Positions 49,025-59,265 of a stretch of DNA of 64,000 nucleotides are shown here, one piece after another. Every line of letters starts with the position of its first letter. Position 1 is the first letter of the stretch. The translations under genes were made by a program, and so were the position numbers. The notes under the pieces are model-generated. The model had not been told where the DNA came from and ran no database searches. It worked only from the letters and a program-made list of their open reading frames with translations. Source of the DNA: Staphylococcus edaphicus (GTDB lineage Bacteria > Bacillota > Bacilli > Staphylococcales > Staphylococcaceae); NCBI RefSeq assembly GCF_002614725.1, contig NZ_MRZN01000001.1, forward strand, positions 124,001-188,000, given 5' to 3'.

Positions 49025-49972
49025 ATGACACAAGAAGAAACAGTAATGGAGCAGTTATTCAAAACGTTAGATGAGCAAGCAAAATCTTTAAATGATACGA
49101 ATGGACAAAGCTTTATCGAAAATTTAGGACTTGCCATGGAACATGTTTATATAAATAAAAGAGATTTATTAGAACAAGCGACGTTACAAGATAGAAGAAA
49201 GGCATTTCAGTTTGCTTATCTTAGTTTAATGCAAAAAGAAGATATCCAAGCCAACCATCAAATTACACCTGATTCTATTGGATTAATTTTAGGGTTTTTA
49301 GCTGAACGATTCTTGAAAAACAACGAGTCCATGCATATTGCGGATATTGCAAGTGGTGCAGGACATTTAAGTGCCTCAGTACACGAAGTGCTTTCAAAGC
49401 ACACATTAATGCACCACTTAGTTGAGGTAGATCCAGTACTCTCTAGAGTGAGTGTTCATTTGGCAAACTTTTTAGAAATACCTTTTGATGTTTACCCACA
49501 AGATGCAATTATGCCTTTACCCTTCGAAGAGGCTGATGTTGTGATTGGGGATTTACCAATAGGATACTATCCTGTAGATGATCGAAGTAAAGAGATGGCA
49601 CTTGGTTTTGAAACAGGTCATAGTTATTCTCATTTTTTGCTAATTGAACAAGCAATTACAGCGATGAAACCATCCGGTTTTGCATTCTTAGTTGTCCCAA
49701 GCAACATTTTTGAGGGTGACAATGTGAAACAGTTACAAAATTTCATTGCTACAGAAACAGAAATGCAGGCATTTTTAAATTTACCTTCAACATTATTTAA
49801 AAATGAAAAAGCACGTAAATCGATTCTAGTTTTACAGAAAAAAGAAACGAATGTGACCAAATCAGTTGAAGTATTGTTGGCTAATATACCAGATTTCAAA
49901 AGTCCGCAACAATTCCAAGCATTTCTACAAGATTTAAATACGTGGATGCAAGAAAATCATCCTGAGAATTAA
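49025..49972 (+). CDS. Class I SAM-dependent methyltransferase, YtxK-like
   Basis: 315-residue protein of the N6-adenine DNA methyltransferase-like fold. The N-terminal 85 residues are helical, as in type I HsdM proteins. The SAM site is IADIASGAGHLSASV, but the catalytic motif reads GDLPIGYYP where active N6 methyltransferases have NPPF or DPPY. It may therefore modify something else or be inactive. B. subtilis YtxK lies in the same place before ackA. AAAGGA precedes the ATG at 49025; an ATG at 49046 is a second choice. Confidence 0.8.
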   Translation: MTQEETVMEQLFKTLDEQAKSLNDTNGQSFIENLGLAMEHVYINKRDLLEQATLQDRRKAFQFAYLSLMQKEDIQANHQITPDSIGLILGFLAERFLKNNESMHIADIASGAGHLSASVHEVLSKHTLMHHLVEVDPVLSRVSVHLANFLEIPFDVYPQDAIMPLPFEEADVVIGDLPIGYYPVDDRSKEMALGFETGHSYSHFLLIEQAITAMKPSGFAFLVVPSNIFEGDNVKQLQNFIATETEMQAFLNLPSTLFKNEKARKSILVLQKKETNVTKSVEVLLANIPDFKSPQQFQAFLQDLNTWMQENHPEN

Positions 49973-50057
49973 ACTGTAATATTCTTGAATTCAGACTGTA
50001 TTAATGATTAAATAGTAGTGGATATAAAACTTAATTGAAAATGGAGGCATTATGCTT

Positions 50058-51257
50058 ATGTCAAAATTGATTTTGGCTATAAACGCTGGTAGTTCATCTT
50101 TGAAATTTCAACTTATTGAAATGCCGGAAGAAAAAATTGTAACGAAGGGGCTTATTGAACGTATTGGTTTAAAAGATTCTGTGTTCACTATTGAATTAAA
50201 TGGGGAAAAAATCAAAGAAACGAAAGATATTACTGATCATGAAGAAGCAGTTAATATCATGTTAGAAAGTTTCAAAAAACATGGTATTATTGATAGTATC
50301 TATGATATCAATGGCACTGGGCATCGAGTTGTTCATGGTGGAGAATTATTCCCAGAATCAGTATATATAACTGATGAAGTAGAAAAACAAATCGAATCTT
50401 TAAGTGAACTAGCGCCTTTACACAATCCTGCTAACTTAATGGGAATCCGTGCTTTCCGCAAGTTATTGCCAGAAATTCCACATGTTGCAGTGTTTGATAC
50501 TTCATTCCATCAAACAATGCCTGAAAAATCATACTTGTACAGTTTACCGTACCAATATTATAAAGATTTTGGTATTCGTAAATATGGTTTTCATGGCACG
50601 AGTCATAAATATGTATCTCAACGAGCAGCTGACATATTAGGTAAGCCAATTGAAGAATTACGTATTATTTCATGTCATATTGGTAATGGGGCATCTATTG
50701 CTGCTATTGATGGTGGAGAATCTGTTGATACATCAATGGGATTCACACCACTGGCTGGTGTGACGATGGGAACACGCTCAGGTAATATTGATCCAGCATT
50801 AATTCCATTTATTATGGAAAAGACTGGCAAAAATGCAGAGGAAGTATTAAATACACTCAATAAAGAATCAGGATTACTTGGTATTTCAGGTACATCTAGT
50901 GATTTAAGAGATATTCAAGAAGAAGCAGAAGAAGGTAAAGAAAGAGCTCAACTAGCACTTGATGTTTTCGCATCACGCATTCACAAATATATCGGTTCAT
51001 ATGCGACACGCATGCATGGTGTAGATGTTATCGTATTTACTGCTGGTGTTGGTGAAAATTCTGACGCTGTAAGAGCTAAAGTATTAGAAGGTTTAGAATT
51101 TATGGGCGTATATTGGGATGCTAAGAAAAACGAAAGCATTCATGGAGAAGAAGCTTTTATAAACTATCCTCATTCACCTGTTAAAGTCATTGTAATACCA
51201 ACAAACGAAGAAGTGATGATTGCTCGTGACGTTATCACTTTCAGTGATCTTAAATAA
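50058..51257 (+). CDS. ackA: Acetate kinase
   Basis: 399-residue kinase that makes ATP and acetate from acetyl phosphate, the energy-yielding end of overflow metabolism. It shows [15 protein letters not shown], the [10 protein letters not shown] and [10 protein letters not shown] motifs with catalytic residues, and [12 protein letters not shown] at 50058 matches the usual start and lies ten bases after GGAGG; ATG at 50052 is only four bases away. I found no convincing cre site in its short upstream region. A bidirectional terminator follows. Confidence 0.96.
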   Translation: MSKLILAINAGSSSLKFQLIEMPEEKIVTKGLIERIGLKDSVFTIELNGEKIKETKDITDHEEAVNIMLESFKKHGIIDSIYDINGTGHRVVHGGELFPESVYITDEVEKQIESLSELAPLHNPANLMGIRAFRKLLPEIPHVAVFDTSFHQTMPEKSYLYSLPYQYYKDFGIRKYGFHGTSHKYVSQRAADILGKPIEELRIISCHIGNGASIAAIDGGESVDTSMGFTPLAGVTMGTRSGNIDPALIPFIMEKTGKNAEEVLNTLNKESGLLGISGTSSDLRDIQEEAEEGKERAQLALDVFASRIHKYIGSYATRMHGVDVIVFTAGVGENSDAVRAKVLEGLEFMGVYWDAKKNESIHGEEAFINYPHSPVKVIVIPTNEEVMIARDVITFSDLK

Positions 51258-51268
51258 ATCATAATATA

Positions 51269-51316
51269 AATAATATAAAGGATTTTCCAATTTTGGAAAA
51301 TGCCCTTTATATTATT
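51269..51316. terminator. Bidirectional terminator between ackA and the phytase-like gene
   Basis: Arms AATAATATAAAGG (51269-51281) and CCTTTATATTATT (51304-51316) surround an inner TCCAA/TTGGA hairpin. The right arm overlaps the stop codon of the convergent gene. Confidence 0.8.
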
Positions 51317-52490
51317 CTGGAATAACTTCAAAAGCTATGAATTGTGATATTTGAGATTTATTAAAATTATTATCAGCAGCAACAACAATACTGTCATGAC
51401 CATTGGGTAATTTTTTGCCGAAAGATATAGCTTCTAAATTATCTATATGTGCAATATGTTCTTTATTTAAATTAGAAACGAGCTCTTTTTTTACTGGCCT
51501 AAATTTATTGTGCTTTAATGTGTCTTGATCTTTAATATCGGAAGCTCCCTCAGTATTGATTTTATATATACGTACATCATTTTGATATGAACCATCAGAA
51601 GATTGAACACTCGCGCGTTCTAAGGTTAAAAATTCATGGTTATTAATAGCTAATAATTCAGAGACGCCATTTTCAGCCTCCTTTCCTTTACCAGGTGCTT
51701 TAGGTATAGCATCTAAATGATAGGCATATTCTGATAGTAAGTTACCTTGTCTATCATATTGTGTGATACGCGAAAATCCTCGTTTTAAAGGGGTGGGTGC
51801 TTTTCCATCCTGAATTAAAGGTGCTTCCATTGCTGTCCAAATCGTTTTACCATCTGTCGAAAAAGTGCTGCCTTCTAATGAGAGATTATTACGAAAGCCG
51901 TGGTTAAAATGCTTATCCATTTTTTGTGTGCTAGTGATGGGTATTTCAGAGATGAAATTACCATTTCTTGATGCTATTCGGATAAAAGGATTAAGTCCTA
52001 TACCAGGGTCTCCTTCACTGGTATACATTATCTGATTGTACAAAGGGTCTAAGCGAATAGATTCAGGATCGGCAACCTCTAGTTGTGGATTATCTTTAAA
52101 ATGCTTTTTGTTGATGTAGTTTGAGCCGTTGGGTTGTTTCAAAAAATGGGTAGACTTTAGTTGAATGTTATTAAAGTGATTCTGGTTATAATTTAATTTT
52201 GCCTCGTAAAATCTAGAAGCATTATGTTCCGATCGGTCATCACTTATTAATAACCAATTCTTAGTGGTCGGATTGTAACTAATTCCAGAAATACCACCAA
52301 CTTTTGTATCATCTAATTTGGATGTATAAGGTAGGGTATAACTATCAATCAGTTTAAGATTGTCAACAGTATGATTGTCGGATTGAGTTGTTGGTTTTGT
52401 TGTTTGTGCAACGATAGGGTGACTATGAATGGGACTAAGTGCAGCTAATGCTATTAAGACAGATGTAAATGATTGATAAATGATTTTCAT
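51312..52490 (-). CDS. Exported esterase-like/phytase-family protein
   Basis: 392 residues. An N-terminal signal peptide (MKIIYQSFTSVLIALAALSP, probable cleavage near residues 28-30) marks it as secreted. The mature part resembles the 'esterase-like activity of phytase' family: repeated beta-propeller-type blades such as VGGISGISYNPTTKNWLLIS, EVADPESIRLDP, SLEGSTFSTDGKTIWTAMEA and IDNLEAISFGKKLPNGHDSI. The substrate is unknown; a phosphoester or other ester is only family inference. RBS AAGGAG precedes the ATG. It lies alone between ackA and usp. Confidence 0.75.
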   Translation of the reverse strand: MKIIYQSFTSVLIALAALSPIHSHPIVAQTTKPTTQSDNHTVDNLKLIDSYTLPYTSKLDDTKVGGISGISYNPTTKNWLLISDDRSEHNASRFYEAKLNYNQNHFNNIQLKSTHFLKQPNGSNYINKKHFKDNPQLEVADPESIRLDPLYNQIMYTSEGDPGIGLNPFIRIASRNGNFISEIPITSTQKMDKHFNHGFRNNLSLEGSTFSTDGKTIWTAMEAPLIQDGKAPTPLKRGFSRITQYDRQGNLLSEYAYHLDAIPKAPGKGKEAENGVSELLAINNHEFLTLERASVQSSDGSYQNDVRIYKINTEGASDIKDQDTLKHNKFRPVKKELVSNLNKEHIAHIDNLEAISFGKKLPNGHDSIVVAADNNFNKSQISQFIAFEVIPE

Positions 52491-52675
52491 AAATATGCAA
52501 GCTCCTTTTTAATTTTCAGTTATCAAATTAATTATAAAATGCATTTATGAAATCAAAATAAAATTTTAATGTCTATATTGTAAAGTACTGGAAATAATAA
52601 TCTTTTATGCTCTAGGCTAGATGAGGAAAAGATTATTAAGAAAGTTGATGATGGTTAGTTATGGCCAACAAAAAA

Positions 52676-52702
52676 GACTGAGATAAGTTCTTTATCTCAG
52701 TC
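52676..52702 (-). terminator. Terminator after the first usp gene
   Basis: Arms GACTGAGATAA (52676-52686) and TTATCTCAGTC (52692-52702) with six T residues on the minus strand. Confidence 0.85.
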
Positions 52703-52752
52703 AGCTAATACAACGTATTATTAATTCAAAGTGCTGTAATTTACATAATGAT

Positions 52753-53256
52753 TTAATGAGCTTGATATTGTGATCTAAATTCGTCAGTAGCAACTTGTGG
52801 TTGGAAATCTTCAGGAAGCTCTTCTGTACGAACAACTAACACATCACATGGTGAGTGACGTACAATTGCTTCAGATACTGAACCAACGATAAATCTTTCT
52901 ACTGCATTTAAACCTGAAGTACCACACATGATTAAATCAGCGTTTACATCTGTTGCAAGTTTTTTAGGTATAATCGCTTTAGGTGAGCCAAACTCTAAAC
53001 GTGTTTCAACATTTTTTACACCAGCATTTGTAGCGACTTCTTTATAACCTTTTAACAAATCGTCTGAGAAATTTTTAGATTTCTCAGTAAATTGTGCATC
53101 ATACACTTCATATGAAGAATATGTTCTTGAATCAATAACATTCACCACTGTTAATTTTGCATCATTACGTTTTGCTACATCCACAGCTTTATTAAATGCC
53201 CACTCAGCTTCATGTGATCCATCGACAGCTATTAAAATATTTTTATAAGTTAGCAT
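52753..53256 (-). CDS. Universal stress protein (UspA family)
   Basis: 167-residue UspA-fold protein that likely binds ATP and forms dimers. It shows the N-terminal NILIAVDGSHEAEWAF strand and the nucleotide loop CGTSGLNAVERFIVGSVSEAIVRHSPCDVLVV (here GTSG...GSVSEA). Usp proteins aid survival in stasis and hypoxia; the exact role is not known. AGGAGG precedes the ATG at 53256, and the longer upstream frame is not supported. It is divergent from ald, which shares the intergenic region with a cre site. Confidence 0.9.
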   Translation of the reverse strand: MLTYKNILIAVDGSHEAEWAFNKAVDVAKRNDAKLTVVNVIDSRTYSSYEVYDAQFTEKSKNFSDDLLKGYKEVATNAGVKNVETRLEFGSPKAIIPKKLATDVNADLIMCGTSGLNAVERFIVGSVSEAIVRHSPCDVLVVRTEELPEDFQPQVATDEFRSQYQAH

Positions 53257-53347
53257 CGTTATTACCTCCTTATTTTTCTTACTTATATTATACCACCGTT
53301 TACAGAATATTAACACAATTTATATATTGTAAAAATACTCTAAACTT

Positions 53348-53361
53348 TGATTGCGCTTTCA
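53348..53361 (-). promoter_or_regulatory. cre site upstream of ald
   Basis: Minus-strand TGAAAGCGCAATCA matches every fixed position of TGNAARCGNWWWCA. It lies 37 bases before the ald ATG, between ald and usp. Confidence 0.7.
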
Positions 53362-53398
53362 TTAGATACGCGTTACTATAAATTTGGAGGTGGATGAA

Positions 53399-54514
53399 AT
53401 GATTATAGGTATTCCAAAAGAGATTAAAAACAACGAAAATAGAGTGAGTTTATCGCCAAGTGGTGTACATGCTTTGGTAGAACAAGGCCATACTGTTATT
53501 GTTGAAAAATCTGCTGGTTTAGGTTCGTATTTTGAAGACGTTGACTATACAGAAGCTGGGGCTAAAATCGTTAATGAGCAAGCTGAAGTATGGAACGTAG
53601 ATATGGTTATGAAAGTAAAAGAACCATTAGAAGAAGAGTTTCAATATTTTAAAGAAGGTTTAATTCTATTTACCTACTTACATTTAGCGAATGAAGAAAA
53701 ATTAACACAAGCATTACTAGAAAACAAAGTCGTTGGTATTGCATATGAAACAGTACAATTGCCAGATCGTTCGTTACCATTATTAACACCGATGAGTGAA
53801 GTTGCAGGACGTATGTCTGCGCAAATTGGTGCTGAGTTTTTACAAAAATATAAAGGCGGCATGGGTATTTTACTAGGTGGTGTTCCTGGCGTTTCCAAAG
53901 GTCGTGTATCGATTATTGGCGGAGGACAAGCTGGCACAAATGCTGCTAAAATTGCACTTGGTTTAGGAGCAGATGTTACTATCTTAGATGTTAATCCTAA
54001 ACGATTACAAGAATTGGAAGACTTATTTGATGGTCGAGTACACACAATCATGTCTAATCCTTTAAATATAGAGCAGTGTGTGAAAGATAGTGATTTAGTT
54101 ATTGGAGCTGTATTGATACCTGGCGCTAAAGCACCAAATCTTGTTACGGAAGATATGGTGAAAGAAATGAGAGATGGCGCCGTTATCGTTGATATTGCGA
54201 TTGATCAAGGTGGTATCTTTGAAACCACTGACCGAATTTCAACTCATGATGACCCAACATATAAAAAGCACGGTGTTGTACATTATGCAGTTGCGAATAT
54301 GCCAGGAGCGGTTCCACGTACATCAACGATTGCATTAAACAATGCAACGTTACCTTATGCGCAACAATTAGCGAGCAAAGGCTACTTAAAAGCTTTACAA
54401 GATAATCATGCGTTATCATTAGGACTTAATACTATTAATGGCGAGTTGACAAATAAAGGTGTTGCACAAGCATTGAATCTATCATATACAGATATCGATA
54501 GTGCACTTAAATAG
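53399..54514 (+). CDS. ald: Alanine dehydrogenase
   Basis: 371-residue NAD-dependent enzyme that deaminates L-alanine to pyruvate and ammonia. It shows [18 protein letters not shown], the catalytic-lysine strand [12 protein letters not shown], the HLANEEKLT histidine segment, and the Rossmann loop [25 protein letters not shown] eight bases before the ATG at 53399 fixes the start. A consensus cre site just upstream suggests CcpA repression, so alanine is used once glucose runs out. Confidence 0.96.
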   Translation: MIIGIPKEIKNNENRVSLSPSGVHALVEQGHTVIVEKSAGLGSYFEDVDYTEAGAKIVNEQAEVWNVDMVMKVKEPLEEEFQYFKEGLILFTYLHLANEEKLTQALLENKVVGIAYETVQLPDRSLPLLTPMSEVAGRMSAQIGAEFLQKYKGGMGILLGGVPGVSKGRVSIIGGGQAGTNAAKIALGLGADVTILDVNPKRLQELEDLFDGRVHTIMSNPLNIEQCVKDSDLVIGAVLIPGAKAPNLVTEDMVKEMRDGAVIVDIAIDQGGIFETTDRISTHDDPTYKKHGVVHYAVANMPGAVPRTSTIALNNATLPYAQQLASKGYLKALQDNHALSLGLNTINGELTNKGVAQALNLSYTDIDSALK

Positions 54515-54554
54515 TAGGAAGTAAAAAAGAATTAACAAAGTGAATAATAAAACG

Positions 54555-54607
54555 AAAAAACTGGTATGTTTTCGAGTGATTAACTCAATTAAACATAACC
54601 AGTTTTT
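54555..54607 (+). terminator. Terminator between ald and cutC
   Basis: Arms AAAAACTGGT (54555-54564) and ACCAGTTTTT (54597-54606), extended by TATGTT/AACATA with a bulge, then T residues. It can serve both converging genes. Confidence 0.8.
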
Positions 54608-54655
54608 TATTATCTGTCACTAACATATTTTTTTGTAATAATAAAGCAAAAATAT

Positions 54656-55285
54656 TTAGACAATTCTAGTACCATGGACTTCTTGGAAAGGAAACGCTGC
54701 AATAAGGTCGGGTAAATTGTCTTTATTCAATCCACCGCCTGGCATTATTTCGATGTTGCCACCCGAATTAACCACAAGTTTACCTAATTGATTTAAATTA
54801 TCAAATAGATGTGTATCACTTGGACCACCATGAGTTAATAAACGTGTAAAGCCGATATCGATTAATTGATGCAATGCTTTAATTTGTCCTTCTAAATGTA
54901 TTTCATCAAAAGCCATATGACAAACTACTGGTGTAGGAAAGGACAGCTGTTTTAGTGTTTTCATTTGCCACTCGTTTATAAGTGTATCCTTAGTTAAACA
55001 ACCAAACACAAAATAATCTACGTTCAATTTTTTTAATATTTTTATGTCGCGTTGCATGATTTCAAAATCATATAAGTTATAAACAAAGTCGCCACCACGT
55101 GGACGAATCATCACTGCAATTTCAACTTGATTATGTTTACATATTTCAGTTGCAATTTCCACCATACCATAACTTGGCGTCGTTCCACCCACACTTAAGT
55201 TATCACAAAGCTCTATTCTGTTAGCGCCATTAGCAATTGCTTGTTCAACTTGTTGAATAGTTTCCACTACCGCTTCTTTAATCAT
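54656..55285 (-). CDS. cutC: CutC family protein
   Basis: 209-residue TIM-barrel protein of the CutC family. [46 protein letters not shown] and IEIMPGGG are the conserved strands. CutC was first linked to copper homeostasis, but this link is disputed and the molecular function remains unclear. It overlaps pepQ by four bases (ATGA), so it is translated from the same leftward transcript. Confidence 0.9.
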   Translation of the reverse strand: MIKEAVVETIQQVEQAIANGANRIELCDNLSVGGTTPSYGMVEIATEICKHNQVEIAVMIRPRGGDFVYNLYDFEIMQRDIKILKKLNVDYFVFGCLTKDTLINEWQMKTLKQLSFPTPVVCHMAFDEIHLEGQIKALHQLIDIGFTRLLTHGGPSDTHLFDNLNQLGKLVVNSGGNIEIMPGGGLNKDNLPDLIAAFPFQEVHGTRIV

Positions 55286-56334
55286 TTTTCGTAACCAGTT
55301 AAACTTATATTGCCATTTTCAGTTACTAATATGTCATCTTCAATCCTTACACCGGCTACGCCAGGAACATAGATACCAGGTTCGACTGTGACAACCATTC
55401 CTGCTAAAAATTGATTTGTATTCGTGCTTGAAACGTCTTGATATTCATGTTCTTCTAAACCTAATCCGTGACCTAAGCGATGTGGGAAGTACTCACCATA
55501 GCCTGCTTCAGTAATAATGTTGCGTGCAATATCATCGACATCTTTAATTGTAACACCTGGTTTAATGGCTTCTATAGCTGCTTTTTCAGCTTTTAATACA
55601 ACATCGTAAATCTCTTGCGCTTTGGCGTCAGGCGTACCAAATTTAACTGTTCGCGTCATATCACTGCAATAATTTTCATAGATAACGCCTAAATCAAACA
55701 GGACAAATTCATCTTGTTTCAATTGACGATCTCCTGGCGTACCATGAGGCGAAGCTGCATGATCACCAAATAATACCATTGTATCGAAACTCATTTCGTT
55801 TACACCATAAGCTTTAATTTCATATTCTATATGATTGACGACCTGACGTTCTGTGACACCTTCTTTTAAAAAGCTAACGCCAATGTCGATACATTTATCG
55901 GCAAGTTCACAAGCTTTTTTAATTTTTTCTATTTCAGCATCACTTTTAACATTACGTAATGTTTTGATGGTTTGATCGATATCGCCAAAGCTTTGAACAT
56001 CAAATGCTTCAATAAGTTCTCGTTGTCGTTGTACTGTTAAGTGCGTTGCTTCAACAAGCAATTTATTGAATTTAACTTCATATTTATCTAACGCATTTTC
56101 AGTGTCTAAGTAGCCTATGATATCACCTTCAAATGGTGAGGCATGTACTTCTTCAACTTCTAATTGAGGGCAAAACAATACTTGTTCACCATTTTCTTTA
56201 ATTAGTAGCGCTAGTAGACGTTCATGAGGATCACTTAAATAACCTGTGAAGTAAAAGATATTTAAAGGTGTTGTTATCCATGCTGCATCTGCCTGTTGTG
56301 ATTTTAAGACTTCGGTAATCTGTGCTAATTTCAT
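55282..56334 (-). CDS. pepQ: Xaa-Pro dipeptidase/aminopeptidase (M24 family)
   Basis: 350-residue pita-bread metallopeptidase that cleaves peptides with proline in the second position. The N-terminal domain (about residues 1-125) precedes the catalytic domain, with metal ligands in [19 protein letters not shown] (two aspartates), [13 protein letters not shown] (histidine), [13 protein letters not shown] and VRIEDDILV (glutamates). GGAGG precedes the ATG. It is the first gene of the pepQ-cutC pair, divergent from the UPF0173 gene. Confidence 0.93.
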   Translation of the reverse strand: MKLAQITEVLKSQQADAAWITTPLNIFYFTGYLSDPHERLLALLIKENGEQVLFCPQLEVEEVHASPFEGDIIGYLDTENALDKYEVKFNKLLVEATHLTVQRQRELIEAFDVQSFGDIDQTIKTLRNVKSDAEIEKIKKACELADKCIDIGVSFLKEGVTERQVVNHIEYEIKAYGVNEMSFDTMVLFGDHAASPHGTPGDRQLKQDEFVLFDLGVIYENYCSDMTRTVKFGTPDAKAQEIYDVVLKAEKAAIEAIKPGVTIKDVDDIARNIITEAGYGEYFPHRLGHGLGLEEHEYQDVSSTNTNQFLAGMVVTVEPGIYVPGVAGVRIEDDILVTENGNISLTGYEK

Positions 56335-56545
56335 TTTTCAATCATCCTCCTACAAAGTTAATTACTCTTAATTTTATGTTACTTCATGAAGGAATTCAAA
56401 AGTTAAATAGAATAATAAAAAAAATTCATAGAAAAATATTTAAAATTAAGAGGGAAAACACTGAACTGAATTCCAATAATCGTGTTATACCATGATATAT
56501 TTGTGGTATACATAAACTAAATAGCATTACGGGAGGAATTAAATA

Positions 56546-57235
56546 ATGAAACTTTCATTTCATGGACAATCAACAATTTATTTTGAAGCAAATGGTAAAA
56601 AGGTTATCGTAGATCCATTTATTTCAGGGAATGGTCAATCTGATTTAGATGCTTCTACGTTAAAAGTGGACTATATTATTTTGACACATGGTCATGGGGA
56701 TCATTTTGGAGATACAGTAGAATTGGCTAATAGAAACCATGCAACTGTCATTGGTTCTGCAGAGTTAGGTGATTATCTAACTACTTATCATAATGTGGAA
56801 AATGTAAGACCAATGAACATCGGAGGTAAAGCAACGTTAGACTTTGGAACTGTAAAATTTGTACAAGCTTTTCATAGTTCAAGTTTAACAGATGAAAACG
56901 GTGTGCCAGTATATTTAGGTATGCCAATGGGGCTTATTTTAGAAATTGAAGGTAAGACAATCTATCACACTGGTGACACTGGATTATTCAGTGACATGCA
57001 ATTAATTGCCGAACGCCATCCAGTAGATGTTTGTTTTGTACCAATTGGTGACAATTTTACAATGGGCATTGATGATGCAAGTTATGCGATTAATACGTTC
57101 ATTAAACCAAAAATTTCTGTTCCAATACACTATGATACGTTCGAACTGATTGAACAAGATCCAAGTAAATTTAAAGAAGCTGTGACGGTTGGGGAAGTTC
57201 AAATCTTAAAACCTGGCGAAGCAGTTGCATTTTAA
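56546..57235 (+). CDS. UPF0173 metal-dependent hydrolase (MBL fold)
   Basis: 229-residue compact metallo-beta-lactamase-fold protein (YtkL equivalent). [10 protein letters not shown] supplies four zinc ligands, and [20 protein letters not shown] and PIHYDTFE supply others. Conserved widely in bacteria and archaea, with no settled substrate. GGGAGG precedes the ATG. It is a single-gene unit with a strong terminator that also faces the second usp gene. Confidence 0.92.
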   Translation: MKLSFHGQSTIYFEANGKKVIVDPFISGNGQSDLDASTLKVDYIILTHGHGDHFGDTVELANRNHATVIGSAELGDYLTTYHNVENVRPMNIGGKATLDFGTVKFVQAFHSSSLTDENGVPVYLGMPMGLILEIEGKTIYHTGDTGLFSDMQLIAERHPVDVCFVPIGDNFTMGIDDASYAINTFIKPKISVPIHYDTFELIEQDPSKFKEAVTVGEVQILKPGEAVAF

Positions 57236-57266
57236 TTATCTGATAAAATAGCGGTTGAAAATATTT

Positions 57267-57304
57267 AAAGCCTGAAGTTCTTTAAAGTTCTTCAGGCTTT
57301 TTTT
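57267..57304. terminator. Terminator after the UPF0173 gene
   Basis: Arms AAAGCCTGAAG (57267-57277) and CTTCAGGCTTT (57290-57300), then a T run; it lies between convergent genes. Confidence 0.9.
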
Positions 57305-57305
57305 A

Positions 57306-57719
57306 TTATTTTACTATTAATACTGGGATGTGTGCTCTTTTTGCAACTTTATGGCTAACACTACCTAATACAAATTTTTTCTTATCTTCAGCCTTACGGT
57401 TACTGAGAACAACGATTTCATATTTTCCACTATTAGCCTCTTTAACTAATTGTTCTTTCGCATTGCCACGCACAATAATCTCATCATATTTGATGCCATG
57501 CGCTTCTAATCTTTGGCGTGTGCTCTCTAAACCTTGGCTACGTTTCTGTACGAGTTTATCTAAGTGAACACCCGATTTGATGGATGCTTGTGCATCTTGT
57601 TCACTAATAGCATTTAAAATTGTTACTTTAGTACCTTCACCTGATAGCTTAGAAACTTCTTCAAGTGCTTTTTCATTTTTAAGCGTTGTATCAACACCAA
57701 GTAGTATATTTTTGAACAT
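57306..57719 (-). CDS. Universal stress protein (UspA family), short form
   Basis: 137-residue UspA-like protein, about 30 residues shorter than the other usp gene of this window. It shows NILLGVDTTLKNEKAL at the N-terminus and the end loop VLGSVSHKVAKRAHIPVLIVK. The usual G-2X-G-9X-G(S/T) ATP loop is only partly present (VLSNRKAEDKKKFVLGS), so it may not bind ATP. GGAGG precedes the ATG. Probably monocistronic. Confidence 0.85.
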   Translation of the reverse strand: MFKNILLGVDTTLKNEKALEEVSKLSGEGTKVTILNAISEQDAQASIKSGVHLDKLVQKRSQGLESTRQRLEAHGIKYDEIIVRGNAKEQLVKEANSGKYEIVVLSNRKAEDKKKFVLGSVSHKVAKRAHIPVLIVK

Positions 57720-57944
57720 TGTTCATCCCTCCTTGACTTCATTCTAATAAAATTTTATTAATAAAGCCAATTAAATTTGTCTATTTAACATATTAATTTA
57801 CTTATACGATGATTTTATATTATTTTATGTGACTATAAAGATGTTTATAGAAAATCACGTGATAATTTGATGAGTTACATCGCAATTTTAGTGATAAAAA
57901 GTTATAATGTCATAGAAACTGTCAAAATAAAAGAGGTTATTGAA

Positions 57945-59237
57945 ATGACAAAGCATGAACAAATCTTAGCGTATATAGAATCTCTAGTAGTTGGACAAAA
58001 GATTTCTGTTAGAAAGATTGCAAAGGATTTAAATGTATCTGAGGGAACAGCCTATAGAGCAATAAAGGACGCAGGTCAAATTGGATTAGTAGCAACAATA
58101 GACAGAGTGGGAACCGTACGTATTGAAAAGAAATCACGTGAGCAAATTGAGCAACTTACTTTTGCAGAAATTGTAAAAATTATTGATGGCCAAGTGTTAG
58201 GTGGTAGGAATGGTTTGATAAAAACACTAACAAAGTTTGCAATTGGTGCAATGGAAATCGATGATGTTGTAAAATATTTAAGTACTCATACACTGTTGAT
58301 AGTTGGTAATCGTAAAGATGTGCAGTTAGCTGCACTTAAAAGAGGGAGTGCAGTGCTAATTACTGGTGGTTTTAATACTTCAGCAGAAATCATTAAATAT
58401 GCAGATGAACACGACTTACCAATTCTTTCTTCAAACTATGATACATATTTAGTCGCAAACATTATTAATAGAGCAATGTACAATCAAATGATTCGTAAAG
58501 AAATATTGGTTGTCGAAGATATTGTTAAACCAGTATCGGAAGAAACCGTTGTATTTGATCGTATGAGTTTAAATGATTATAAAATGAGAGCACGTAAAAC
58601 AGGTCATTCAAGATTTCCAGTCATCGATGAAGATTGGCGGTTAGTAGGTATAGTGACAAGTAAAGAAATCATTAAAATGGAAAATCAAAATACACTTGCA
58701 CAAATCATGACTAAATCGCCGATCAACGTACAGCTATCTACTACTGTTGCGAACTGCGCGCATATGATGATTTGGGAAGGCATTGAACTGTTACCTGTTA
58801 CAACAGCAAGTAAAAAGCTAATCGGTGTAATTACAAGAAAAGACGTATTAACAGCTATGCAATTGTTAAGTAGGCAACCTCAAGTTGGTGAAACAATTAA
58901 TGATCAAATTGCAAAGCATATAACTATTGAAAACGATGGAATTCAAGTGCAAATTACACCATTATTAACAAACCAATTTGGGACATTAAGTAAATCGGTG
59001 TTCGTTGCCATTATTGAAGAAACAGTTCGTTATGAAATGAGAAAGTTAAAGAAATTAGAGGTTATGATTGAGAGTTTAAATATTATGTATATTAAGACAG
59101 TGCAAATTGAGTCTGAAATACATGTACAATATGATATGTTAGATGTAGGTCGAAATTTTTCTAAACTAGAAGTAACGATGACAAGTGAAGGTTATCGAGT
59201 AGCAAAAGCAATGATTATTTGCCAAATGATAGATTAA
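57945..59237 (+). CDS. HTH-DRTGG-CBS-hotdog regulator-like protein (YtoI type)
   Basis: 430-residue four-domain protein. An N-terminal winged helix (about 1-65, ISVRKIAKDLNVSEGTAYRAI) is followed by a DRTGG domain (about 70-185), two CBS repeats (about 190-305, typical adenine-nucleotide sensors) and a hotdog/thioesterase-like C-terminus. This resembles B. subtilis YtoI. It likely senses a nucleotide and regulates transcription or thioester chemistry, but no target is known. GAGG precedes the ATG at 57945. nrnA follows after 28 bases. Confidence 0.85.
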   Translation: MTKHEQILAYIESLVVGQKISVRKIAKDLNVSEGTAYRAIKDAGQIGLVATIDRVGTVRIEKKSREQIEQLTFAEIVKIIDGQVLGGRNGLIKTLTKFAIGAMEIDDVVKYLSTHTLLIVGNRKDVQLAALKRGSAVLITGGFNTSAEIIKYADEHDLPILSSNYDTYLVANIINRAMYNQMIRKEILVVEDIVKPVSEETVVFDRMSLNDYKMRARKTGHSRFPVIDEDWRLVGIVTSKEIIKMENQNTLAQIMTKSPINVQLSTTVANCAHMMIWEGIELLPVTTASKKLIGVITRKDVLTAMQLLSRQPQVGETINDQIAKHITIENDGIQVQITPLLTNQFGTLSKSVFVAIIEETVRYEMRKLKKLEVMIESLNIMYIKTVQIESEIHVQYDMLDVGRNFSKLEVTMTSEGYRVAKAMIICQMID

Positions 59238-59265
59238 TAAATTTATAATAAAAAGGAAGATATAG

